A stretch of DNA of 64,000 nucleotides, taken from the NCBI GenBank assembly GCA_000953735.1, contig LN554852.1, positions 1,189,846-1,253,845 on the forward strand, given 5' to 3'. The translations under genes and the position numbers were made by a program. The stretch comes from Moritella viscosa (GTDB lineage: Bacteria > Pseudomonadota > Gammaproteobacteria > Enterobacterales > Moritellaceae). The first letter of the stretch is position 1; each line of letters starts with the position of its first letter. The notes under the pieces are model-generated. The model saw only the letters and a program-made list of their open reading frames with translations. It had not been told where the DNA came from and did no database searches. This document shows positions 1-7,857 of the stretch, piece by piece.

Positions 1-102
1 CCATTTACCTGGTTAGAAATGCAAAACGGCGGTCACGGTATCTTTGTGATCAGCAAAGAGCAGATCTTAGATTCTATGGCAGAGTTCGCTCCGTTTAAAT
101 AG
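1..102 (+). CDS. prmB: PrmB C-terminus (ribosomal protein L3 glutamine methyltransferase), partial
   Basis: The reading frame is open from base 1 and ends at a TAG, giving the last 33 residues of a protein. The tail begins PFTWLEMQNGGHGIF and continues through VISKEQI, closely matching the C-terminal end I remember for PrmB, the SAM-dependent methyltransferase that modifies a glutamine of ribosomal protein L3. The catalytic NPPY region lies outside the window. prmB directly upstream of aroC is the usual arrangement in enterics and vibrios, which supports the call. A terminator separates it from aroC here. Confidence 0.85.
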   Translation, partial: PFTWLEMQNGGHGIFVISKEQILDSMAEFAPFK

Positions 103-157
103 TCGCACCGTTTAAATAATGCGGTAACGAACTATTATTGGGTCTTTAACCCATGAT

Positions 158-198
158 AAACCTGTGATCATCTTATGATGGTTGCAGGTTTTTTTTTA
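158..198 (+). terminator. Intrinsic terminator after prmB
   Basis: AACCTG and CAGGTT form the outer stem, with an inner TGATCAT/ATGAT pairing, followed by a run of eight or more T. It lies 56 bases after the prmB stop and before aroC. Confidence 0.8.
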
Positions 199-292
199 TT
201 GCCTTCTTTTTTAGCTATTTGCTATTGTCGCTAAGCCGTGGGTCTTGTATTCTCAAAGGTATTAGTCGGCATTATATAAAGGAAACGCTGTT

Positions 293-1381
293 ATGGCAGG
301 GAATAGTATTGGGCAATTATTTAAGATCTCCACATTCGGAGAAAGCCATGGACCAGCACTTGGGTGTATTATTGATGGCTGCCCTCCAGGACTCGAAATC
401 TCACTAGAAGATCTGCAGTTTGATCTCGACCGTCGTAAGCCTGGCACATCTCGCTATACCACTCAACGACGTGAAGCTGACGAAGTTCAGATCCTTTCAG
501 GTATTTTTGAAGGTAAAACCACGGGTTCTTCAATTGGTCTGATGATCAAGAATACCGATCAACGCTCGCAAGATTATTCAAATATTAAAGATACCTTCCG
601 TCCAGGTCATGCTGATTATACTTATCATCAGAAATTTGGTCATCGCGATTACCGTGGTGGTGGTCGTTCATCGGCGCGTGAAACGGCAATGCGTGTCGCG
701 GCAGGTGCAATTGCGAAGAAATACTTGAAAGAACAACATGGTATTGTTATTCGCGGTTATTTATCGCAACTGGGCCCAATCAAAGCAGAAGCACTGCAAT
801 GGGATCAAGTTGAACAAAACCCATTCTTCTTTCCTGATCCAAGCAAATTAGAAGCGCTTGATGAATACATGCGTGGATTAAAAAAATCAGGTAACTCAGT
901 GGGAGCCAAAGTAACAGTGGTTGCTGAAGGTGTTCCCGTTGGTTTAGGTGAGCCGGTATTCGATCGTTTAGACGCTGACATCGCCCATTCATTAATGAGC
1001 ATTAATGCCGTGAAAGGTGTTGAGATTGGTGATGGTTTTGGCGTTGTAGAACAGCTTGGTAGTGAGCACCGTGATGAAATGACACCAGAAGATGGTTTCC
1101 TTTCTAATCATGCTGGTGGCGTACTGGGTGGTATCTCAAGTGGCCAAGATATCATTGCTCATATTGCGATGAAACCAACATCAAGTATTACCATTCCCGG
1201 TAAATCAATTGATAAGTTTGGTAACGCAATTGAAGTTGTCACTAAAGGTCGCCACGATCCATGCGTCGGTATTCGTGCAGTGCCAATTGCTGAAGCACAA
1301 CTTGCTATCACGTTAATGGACCACTTGCTAAGACACCGAGCGCAAAATCTACATGTAGAAACACAAACACCAAATATGTAG
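293..1381 (+). CDS. aroC: Chorismate synthase
   Basis: This 362-residue protein has the usual length for chorismate synthase (about 361 in E. coli), the last step of the shikimate pathway, which converts EPSP to chorismate using reduced FMN. The N-terminal [20 protein letters not shown] carries the GESHG signature, and the family's RPGHADYTY and [11 protein letters not shown] segments are present near residues 105-130. The ATG at 293 is preceded by AAGGAAA at good spacing. The gene has its own terminator downstream, so it appears monocistronic. Its product is the substrate for the TrpE/TrpG pair encoded further along the window. Confidence 0.98.
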   Translation: MAGNSIGQLFKISTFGESHGPALGCIIDGCPPGLEISLEDLQFDLDRRKPGTSRYTTQRREADEVQILSGIFEGKTTGSSIGLMIKNTDQRSQDYSNIKDTFRPGHADYTYHQKFGHRDYRGGGRSSARETAMRVAAGAIAKKYLKEQHGIVIRGYLSQLGPIKAEALQWDQVEQNPFFFPDPSKLEALDEYMRGLKKSGNSVGAKVTVVAEGVPVGLGEPVFDRLDADIAHSLMSINAVKGVEIGDGFGVVEQLGSEHRDEMTPEDGFLSNHAGGVLGGISSGQDIIAHIAMKPTSSITIPGKSIDKFGNAIEVVTKGRHDPCVGIRAVPIAEAQLAITLMDHLLRHRAQNLHVETQTPNM

Positions 1382-1407
1382 TTTTGATTCGTCCAATAAT
1401 TGAAGAG

Positions 1408-1441
1408 TACCCATCAGCTTAGGTTGATGGGTATTTTTTTT
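1408..1441 (+). terminator. Intrinsic terminator after aroC
   Basis: TACCCATCA pairs with TGATGGGTA around a short loop, followed by a run of at least eight T. Confidence 0.9.
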
Positions 1442-1455
1442 GGTTGTAAAAATGA

Positions 1456-1701
1456 TTATTTATTGATATCTCGACCTCCAATACCCCAACCCATTGCCCA
1501 AGGTCCGATAATAAACCCTATAAATAAAAAGCTAAATATAACGTTTATGTCAGTAACGAAATAAATTACAACCCCGCTTAATACTGCCAATATAAATAGC
1601 GATATTCCTATGCCTCAAGAGTATTTTATTGGAACTAAATATTTAAGAATTAGGTATTCAGCTATTGCAAAAAATATAACACTAATTGTAAAGTTATCCA
1701 T
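1456..1701 (-). pseudogene. Small hydrophobic membrane protein interrupted by an in-frame TGA
   Basis: Read on the minus strand from the ATG at 1701, a hydrophobic frame runs MDNFTISVIFFAIAEYL for 28 codons, meets TGA at 1615-1617, then continues in the same frame for 53 more codons of membrane-like sequence (GIGISLFILAVLSGVVIYF, then a Gly/Trp-rich end) to TAA at 1456-1458. The uninterrupted product would be 81 residues with two to three membrane helices. The simplest reading is one TGG to TGA change in a small membrane gene. I do not recognise the family. A small ORF starting after the stop is possible, but I see no good start there. Confidence 0.45.
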
Positions 1702-1864
1702 AATAAAGCCTATGTTGGTGATAATTTGTCGCTGTAGCTTACCTTGTGTTTGCTTCTTTTCAAATCGATAGCCAAGCTGTTATTAAGTGGTCGTTCCTTA
1801 CTTTATTCATTAGCGCCATCCTTTAAGGTGTTTAAATTAATTTTATTTTTATGTTAAATTTTTA

Positions 1865-1895
1865 TTGACCTTACCGTTAAGGTAAACCTTAGTCT
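1865..1895 (+). promoter_or_regulatory. MerR-family-type promoter with over-long spacer
   Basis: A TTGACC -35 element at 1865-1870 and a TAGTCT -10 element at 1890-1895 are separated by 19 bp. The 16-bp inverted repeat ACCTTA-N4-TAAGGT (1868-1883) starts inside the -35 and occupies the spacer. A 19-20 bp spacer holding a dyad is the hallmark of MerR-family activators of metal or redox genes (CueR, ZntR and similar). The downstream gene is the small Met-rich membrane protein at 1995. No merR-like gene lies in the window. Confidence 0.55.
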
Positions 1896-1994
1896 TTGTA
1901 TCAAGGTTAAATCTGGCACAGCGTAAATAACAGTACGTACGGCCGTAATGAAATTTGCAGTTAGGTAAAAGTTAATCAATATAAAAGGTGGATA

Positions 1995-2216
1995 ATGATG
2001 AAGATGAATAAACTGTGCAAACTGATGTTAGTTCTGTGTTTAGGTCTACCATTAGCCTATTTTATTTTAGTCGGCGATATGTCGTTTTTAGCGATAAGTA
2101 GTAGTTTACTTACACCGTTGGTTTTATGTGTGGTGATGATGTTTTTTATGATGAAAATGATGGATTGTAGCAGTAAGAAAGAAAACGATTCAGATACCGG
2201 CAATAAAATGGAATAA
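1995..2216 (+). CDS. Small Met-rich membrane protein, possibly metal-responsive
   Basis: This 73-residue protein has two predicted membrane helices (about residues 8-27 and 35-54), then the Met-rich stretch VVMMFFMMKMMDCSS and a charged tail. The start is chosen at the first of two adjacent ATGs, with AAGGTGG seven bases upstream. The layout recalls the short Met/Cys-bearing membrane proteins (DUF2933-like) found beside copper-resistance genes, but I cannot confirm family membership. The MerR-type promoter 100 bp upstream makes metal-induced expression plausible. It is a single gene ended by a terminator at 2264. Confidence 0.65.
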   Translation: MMKMNKLCKLMLVLCLGLPLAYFILVGDMSFLAISSSLLTPLVLCVVMMFFMMKMMDCSSKKENDSDTGNKME

Positions 2217-2263
2217 ATTGAACATGATAAGAATTAATAACTTTATAAAATTCAGACACAAAA

Positions 2264-2297
2264 AAACCGGCGAGATGACTCACCGGTTTCGTTTTTA
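2264..2297. terminator. Bidirectional intrinsic terminator
   Basis: AAACCGG and CCGGTTT pair, with a GAG/CTC extension inside. There are A and T runs on the two flanks. It sits between the convergent gene ends at 2216 (+) and 2348 (-). Confidence 0.8.
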
Positions 2298-2347
2298 TTA
2301 ACTTAATTTCTGTTAATGGCAGTACTTAAGTTACAGTCAACAACGGT

Positions 2348-3688
2348 TTATAGTGCGCCGTAGATAACTGAAGTGATAGCGAGTAGACCACAGATAGTAA
2401 CAAAGATGTTTGCTGCTTTATCGCTAGCATATTTTTGCATCGCAGGTACTTTCTTGATAGCAATCATAGGCATTAAGAACAAGATAGCTGCAATCATTGG
2501 TGCGCCGATTGTTTCAATAAGACCCAGTACACTTGGGTTGATAATCGCTACAGCCCATGTAGTTAGTACGATGAATGCGATAGAGAATGTACCGATTTTC
2601 TTCTCTGATGCTTTCGGCATAACTTGTTTAACTAGACCGTTTAGACCTTCCTGAGCACCTAGGTAATGACCGAAGTAGCTAGAAGTAATCGCTGCGAATG
2701 CTACGAAAGGACCAAAGTATTGAATTAATACTGAGTCATGTACGTTTGCAAGGTAAGACAGGATTGAGATGTTTTGTGCTTTAGCTTCTGCTAGTTGCTC
2801 TGGTGATAGTGATAACACACAAGAGAATACGAATAGCATAACGAAACCAAGTAGCATTTGACCTGCACGTTTACAGATAAGGTCTGATTTTTCTACTGCG
2901 TTTTCACCGTAAGATTCACGTTGTGCTTTAGCAAACTGGCTGATTACTGGAGAGTGGTTGAATGAGAACACAATCAGTGGAATCGATAACCAGATAACTG
3001 GTAGGAATGATGATGCTTCAGGTACCACTGTTAACATCGTTGTATTCCAGCTCGGGATTAAGAATAGTGATAAACCGAACAGGATGAATACGAGTGGGTA
3101 AACTAATGCTGACGTTGCTTTAAGCATTAATTCTTTACCGAATAGGATCAGTGCAGTCATTGCTAAAATTAGACCACCAGATAGTAACCAACGTGGAATA
3201 CCGCTTACTTTATCCATAAGTTGAACACCTGCTTCGTTAAGCATAGGTGCGCCATCAGCCGCTAGGAGTGGGATTTCAGTGAAGATATCAAGTTGGTTAA
3301 CAATGAAACTTTCAAATGTATTTGTAATACCTACACCGTAAATTAATACGATAGGGTAGATAGCAAAGAAATAAGCAAATGTAATTAGTTTTGCTGCACC
3401 TTTACCAAAATGCTCTTCAACAACATCTGTAATGTCTGAATTTGGATTTTTTGATGATAGAACGAAGCGAGCAAGTGATCTATGCGCGAACCATGTCATT
3501 GGACCTGCAATCAATGCTAGAACTACTAACGGCCAGAAACCACCTAAACCTGCTTTAATAGGTAAGAATAAAACACCAGCACCTACTGCTGTGCCAAATA
3601 AACTTAATACCCATTCTGTGTCTGCTTTGTTCCATTTAGCAGTGTTCGTAGTGCTGTCCGCGATTGTTGTAGTAGCTTGCTCTGACAT
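2348..3688 (-). CDS. sdaC: HAAAP-family serine/H+ (or Na+) symporter, SdaC-like
   Basis: This is a 446-residue inner-membrane transporter of the hydroxy/aromatic amino acid permease family, which imports serine (SdaC) or related amino acids with protons or Na+. The N-terminal helix region reads [19 protein letters not shown], the family signature, followed by about ten further hydrophobic segments. SdaC of E. coli is 429 residues, so the length fits. The start ATG follows an ACAGGT ribosome site. A CRP-like site lies upstream, consistent with the known catabolite control of sdaC. No serine deaminase gene is adjacent, so substrate choice (serine, threonine or tryptophan) is not fixed by context. 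Confidence 0.8.
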   Translation of the reverse strand: MSEQATTTIADSTTNTAKWNKADTEWVLSLFGTAVGAGVLFLPIKAGLGGFWPLVVLALIAGPMTWFAHRSLARFVLSSKNPNSDITDVVEEHFGKGAAKLITFAYFFAIYPIVLIYGVGITNTFESFIVNQLDIFTEIPLLAADGAPMLNEAGVQLMDKVSGIPRWLLSGGLILAMTALILFGKELMLKATSALVYPLVFILFGLSLFLIPSWNTTMLTVVPEASSFLPVIWLSIPLIVFSFNHSPVISQFAKAQRESYGENAVEKSDLICKRAGQMLLGFVMLFVFSCVLSLSPEQLAEAKAQNISILSYLANVHDSVLIQYFGPFVAFAAITSSYFGHYLGAQEGLNGLVKQVMPKASEKKIGTFSIAFIVLTTWAVAIINPSVLGLIETIGAPMIAAILFLMPMIAIKKVPAMQKYASDKAANIFVTICGLLAITSVIYGAL

Positions 3689-3758
3689 TTATCTATTACC
3701 TGTAATATTGCGCTGTGTCTCGATTGGTGCATAGGATAATGATCTGAATTTTATTTAA

Positions 3759-3774
3759 AGTGATGCAGATCGCT
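3759..3774 (-). promoter_or_regulatory. Candidate CRP site upstream of sdaC
   Basis: On the minus strand AGCGATCTGCATCACT fits the CRP pattern TGTGA-N6-TCACA at seven of ten positions. It lies about 70 bases before the sdaC start. Confidence 0.4.
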
Positions 3775-4181
3775 TTTTTGCTTTGAATATAAAAAATAAC
3801 CTGTATTTATCAAAATAATTTGATGTTTTACGTGTTTTTTATTAACAACCCTCGTATTTGTGTGTTTATTGAGCGGGTTATTGTGTTTGTGCTTATCCGT
3901 GTTCGTTTTACGCCTGAATCTAGTTGTTTATGTCGCTTTGTTACATGCGTTTGGTTTTATAATTCGCACTGTCATCCTCCTTTAAATATATTGGTAGCTA
4001 TTAGTGGGTAGTTATTTTGTTTTTAACAATTAATTAGCAATTATTTTGTATACGTAGATCACGCTTATATTAAAAGGCTCAAATTTATTTTAGTGTTACT
4101 TTTGAGTGTTTCAGGTTTAAAATCGTGTGACTGCCTAGTTTTGAGTATTCACCTAGTAGTGATGAGGAGTTTTAAGCGGTT
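3775..4181. other. AT-rich intergenic stretch, no gene seen
   Basis: No ORF with credible composition or ribosome site is visible here. It holds the presumed upstream promoter region of the minus-strand sdaC and the downstream flank of the phosphodiesterase gene. Confidence 0.5.
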
Positions 4182-4214
4182 ATTTCAACATCTAAAGTAA
4201 ATAGATGCTGAAAT
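4182..4214 (-). terminator. Inverted repeat downstream of the phosphodiesterase gene
   Basis: ATTTCA-A-CATCT pairs with AGATG-C-TGAAAT (one mismatch) around a nine-base loop, 25 bases after the minus-strand stop at 4239. The U-tract is poor, so termination is plausible but not certain. Confidence 0.4.
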
Positions 4215-4238
4215 ATTAATGAGTAGTGTACTGTACTG

Positions 4239-5528
4239 CTATTTTTCTGTTGGGTAGATAAAATATCCGCGAGCGGCGTAATGATCAGATAAATCCCAAA
4301 TTCCCCACAGTGATTCGGTTAATACGCGAGGCGCGAATATTTCTTGGCTTGCTGTCATTGGCTGTAAATTGTCATTTCCTGTTAGTGTGTAATCAAGATA
4401 TTCTAAATAAGGTTTCTCTGCCCAATAGTTAGTATTGGAATCAAAAGACAGGTTGTGGCCTTTGTTTTCAGGTTCGCTGGCATTAAGAATATATTCCATT
4501 TGGTCGCGATCGCCGGGCAAGCCGATTTTGTTGACGTTGAAATCTCCTGCTAAAATGACGGCCTCGTTTGCTGGGATATTTTGCTCTCGAATAAATTCAC
4601 CCATTTCTTCTAGCTGGGCTAAACGTGCTGATCGGTTACTATCATCATCAGATGATTGGGTGTGGGTCGCAAACACATGGTAAATGTAACCTTGCTTGTT
4701 AATGCGAGCATAAATAACACCACGGGTAGCGGCACACTGAATACCATTACAATTGGTATACTTTAGGCTTTTTTCTTCTTCTACAGGCCAAGGCGTTAAA
4801 ATACGCGTACCTGACTGCATGATTTTTCCTAATTTGAATATTTCGCTGCTGGTAAAACTATATTCTTTACTGAGCTGTTTAAGTAATTTTTTTGTTCGAA
4901 TTGGATCAAAGACCTCTGTGAGTACCAAGGCATCATAACCTGACATAATTTCTGGCATCTCAGTTAGACGATCACTCACCTTTTTAGAACCGAATATAGT
5001 CGTAGCCCAGATGTTATAGCTTAATAAGCTAAATTCATTACCAGGTCCAATAGCAGGTTTCTGATCATGCAGTTGTAAAACATAATTGACTTTGCCACCT
5101 TTATTTAGCTTTTCACTATTAAAGGCGATAGTATTTTTTCTATCGGCAAGTTGGATTTCAAAACGCTGAATTGCGCTGTTCGTTTGTGGTTCGATAGTCA
5201 ATTCATGACTGTCGATACCAAAGGCAAGTTCACCGTTTGTCACTCTCTGGGTTAAGCTAAAGTTGTAATCTCCATTGCTGAGTAAAATGGCGATGTCATC
5301 GTCAGTGCTGAACCGTGTAATATTAGCGAGATCCACGGTGCTCAATGGCATCACTTCTGCTGTTAACAATTCAATATTATTACCTTTTTCAATATACGCA
5401 TACAGGGTATGCGGTGTGCTATTGGTAAATTGAACAATGGTATGGCGTTCAGTGGGTACTTGGCTCATCGCCATTAAGACCGGGGTGATCATGTATAGCC
5501 CAAGTAAGACTGCTATTTTCCTTAACAT
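4239..5528 (-). CDS. Secreted sphingomyelinase C-like phosphodiesterase
   Basis: The 429-residue protein starts with a Sec signal (MLRKIAVLLGLYMITPVLMA, cut expected near residue 20-22). Residues 23-160 form an N-terminal beta-rich region of unknown role. Residues 165-425 form an endonuclease/exonuclease/phosphatase (DNase I-like) domain: SYNIW (Asn172), LTEVFD (Glu205, Mg ligand), ATHTQ (His289), AGDFN (Asp329, Asn331) and LSDHY (Asp415, His416). This residue set matches neutral sphingomyelinases of the Bacillus cereus/beta-toxin type, which hydrolyse sphingomyelin to ceramide and phosphocholine. Exported haemolysins of this family occur in marine bacteria. It is monocistronic. A general phosphodiesterase or nuclease role cannot be excluded. 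Confidence 0.75.
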   Translation of the reverse strand: MLRKIAVLLGLYMITPVLMAMSQVPTERHTIVQFTNSTPHTLYAYIEKGNNIELLTAEVMPLSTVDLANITRFSTDDDIAILLSNGDYNFSLTQRVTNGELAFGIDSHELTIEPQTNSAIQRFEIQLADRKNTIAFNSEKLNKGGKVNYVLQLHDQKPAIGPGNEFSLLSYNIWATTIFGSKKVSDRLTEMPEIMSGYDALVLTEVFDPIRTKKLLKQLSKEYSFTSSEIFKLGKIMQSGTRILTPWPVEEEKSLKYTNCNGIQCAATRGVIYARINKQGYIYHVFATHTQSSDDDSNRSARLAQLEEMGEFIREQNIPANEAVILAGDFNVNKIGLPGDRDQMEYILNASEPENKGHNLSFDSNTNYWAEKPYLEYLDYTLTGNDNLQPMTASQEIFAPRVLTESLWGIWDLSDHYAARGYFIYPTEK

Positions 5529-5892
5529 AAATATCCTTGATTGTTTTTATATTGTATGAAATTTAATACTACCCAGAGATGAGTATAAATGATTATTGTG
5601 CATATTAAGTACGCATAGTAAGCAATTTTGATGACACTTTGATTAGAGTACTATTTTTTTATGTTTTAAGTTGATTGGTATCACTTGCTATTTCAAAGAT
5701 GAATTTATAATGTTTACGCAATTAAAAATTAATATTTATTGTTTTGTTGGTTAAGTATTGCTTTAAACATTTAGTTGCAGGTGTTAAATGCTGGTTTTTT
5801 CAGTGTTTTGTAGATTTAAAATGTTTCCTTTTATTGTTGTTTTAGTTATAAATTCTATTACTGATTGAATTTAGCAAACTTGGTACGGATAA
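5529..5892. other. Divergent AT-rich intergenic region
   Basis: This 364-bp region separates the divergent phosphodiesterase and NSS symporter genes, so it should hold both promoters. I see no convincing ORF and no clear operator palindrome. Confidence 0.5.
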
Positions 5893-7264
5893 ATGGCTGC
5901 AATACAGAATAATGACGGGGAATCTCGAGGACACTTTGGTTCTCGTTTTGGTTTTATAATGGCAGCGGCAGGTTCTGCTGTTGGTATTGGTAATATTTGG
6001 GGGTTTCCTACGCAAGCGGCCAGTAATGGCGGTGGTGCGTTTTTAATGGTGTACCTGTTTCTGATCTTTGTACTTGGTTACCCTATGTTAGTTGCTGAAC
6101 TAATGGTTGGTCGCCACGGTCAAACGAATCCAGCAGATGCGATGGCTAAACTAGGCCGATCTTCTGTAACAACAATGATTGGTCGTTTGATTGGTCTCGC
6201 GTCAATTATCTGTGCGGTGATGATATTCAGTTTCTATGCCGTTCTTTCTGGCTGGTTTGTCAGTAACACACTGGCACCTATTGCGGCTATGGTTGGTGCT
6301 GAGGAGGCAAGCCGTTGGTTAATCGATTTCTCATTATCTCGTAATATCGTATTTACCTTAGTATTTACATTGATGTCTATTTATGTAATTCAAAAAGGCG
6401 TACAAGATGGCATTGAAAAATGGTCAAAGCGTTTAATGCCATTATTATTTTCTATCTATCTTGCTTGCAAGCGTGATTTATATCTTGTTCCAACCCGGTG
6501 CGAGTGAAGGTATTGCAGCGTTATTTACGATTGATTTTGAAAAAGTAATGCACTCGGATGTGATCATTGGTGCGCTTGGTCAGACATTCTTCTCGTTATC
6601 TATTGGTACGGGGGTGATGATGATTTACGGTTCATACCTTAAACCAAAAGAGAACATCGGTAAGTTAGCAGTACAGGTCACCTTTATGGATACAGGCGTA
6701 GCCTTCTTAGCGGCGATGTTAATCCTACCTGCTATGTATGTAGCTAAGCATAATGGTGTCGTTATCTTTGATGCTGACGGAAACTTACTAAGTTCAGATA
6801 CACTCGTATTTACAGTACTTCCAGCATTGTTTGCTACGATGGGCGTGGTCGAGCATATTGTGGCGATCATCTTCTTTGCGTTGATGTCAGTTGCTGCATT
6901 AACATCGGCAATTTCGGTAGTCGAAGTGCCTACCAGTTATATCGTGGATAAAACAACAATGCCACGTAAGAAAGTAACTTGGATTGTTGGTGTGGGTCTG
7001 ACAACATTAGCGATGGTTGTTGTGACTAACTTCGATTTAATGTTTGGCTTCGTGATCACCTTATCAACGGAAATAACACAACCGCTCATTTGTTTAGGTC
7101 TGGCTATCTTTACGGGCTGGGTATGGAGTCGTAATAGCTTGTTAAATGAAATTAAAGGTCAAGATGACGCAGACGTAAATGGTATTTTTTGGAAAGTATG
7201 GCCATTGTATGTGAAGTTTGTTTGTCCTGTGTTAATCATCCTATTAATCAGTACAGCGCTTTAA
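5893..7264 (+). pseudogene. NSS-family Na+-dependent symporter split by a 4-bp duplication
   Basis: Two overlapping frames (5893-6507 and 6461-7264) encode the two parts of one neurotransmitter:sodium symporter-family transporter. The first part has the family start GFIMAAAGSAVGIGNIWGFP (Na+-site helix 1); the second continues with LLASVIYILFQPGASEG and helices 6-11. At 6451-6460 the sequence is a tandem TCTA TCTA TC. Removing one four-base unit restores one uninterrupted frame reading PLLFSILLASVIY, 455 residues long, a normal length for bacterial NSS proteins. The gene therefore looks recently inactivated in this sequence, or carries a sequencing or assembly error. The rest of both halves is well preserved. 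The substrate (an amino acid or amine) cannot be inferred. Confidence 0.85.
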
Positions 7265-7333
7265 TTTCATAAGTAATAGATAAATAAACTTGTTTAGGTC
7301 AAGGTATAGAGTATAAATAAGGTCAAAATAAAC

Positions 7334-7368
7334 AAGCCCTGTAGAGCGAACTACTGGGCTTTTGTTTT
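7334..7368. terminator. Bidirectional intrinsic terminator
   Basis: AAGCCC-T-GTAG pairs with CTAC-T-GGGCTT around six bases, with TTTTGTTTT after it. It lies between the convergent ends of the NSS gene and ybaK. Confidence 0.85.
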
Positions 7369-7381
7369 CTATTGTTACTAA

Positions 7382-7852
7382 TTATTCATTACTAATAGCA
7401 GCAAAATCAGCATTGGTTAGCTGCTTTAGGTCTAATGGGCTTAGTTCGATCTCTAAACCGCGACGACCAGCACTGACGTAGATAGTCTCATGTGTTTGTG
7501 CTGAGCTATCAATCACTGTGAGTAAGCGTTTTTTTTGTCCCAAGGGACTAACCCCACCAAGTACGTAACCCGTCGAGCGCATTACATCATTCTTATCTGC
7601 CATTATTGCCTTTTTAGCTTTTGCAGCTTTAGCAATGGCTTTTAGATTTAGCATTGCCGTGACTGGAACGACTGCAACGACGAGTTTCTTATCTCCGACA
7701 TCCACCACTAGTGTTTTGAATATGCGTTCGGCGGCGACGGACATTTTCTCCGCCGCTTCTAAACCATAAGACTCTGCATTCGAATCGTGTTTATATTCAT
7801 GGGTTTTATGGGCTACTTTTGCTTTTTTAGCTAATTTAACTGCTGGTGTCAT
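7382..7852 (-). CDS. ybaK: Cys-tRNA(Pro)/Cys-tRNA(Cys) deacylase YbaK
   Basis: The 156-residue protein is the length of YbaK/EbsC. It hydrolyses Cys mischarged onto tRNA-Pro in trans to prolyl-tRNA synthetase. Visible family features are the N-terminal MTPAVKLAKKAKVAHKTHEY, the central FKTLVVDVGDKKLVVAVVPV strand region with the conserved Lys, and the glycine-rich GYVLGGVSPLGQKK loop. It begins five bases after the antiporter stop on the same strand, so it is probably translated from the same message. The link to K+ efflux is likely just positional. Confidence 0.92.
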   Translation of the reverse strand: MTPAVKLAKKAKVAHKTHEYKHDSNAESYGLEAAEKMSVAAERIFKTLVVDVGDKKLVVAVVPVTAMLNLKAIAKAAKAKKAIMADKNDVMRSTGYVLGGVSPLGQKKRLLTVIDSSAQTHETIYVSAGRRGLEIELSPLDLKQLTNADFAAISNE

Positions 7853-7857
7853 ACTAT

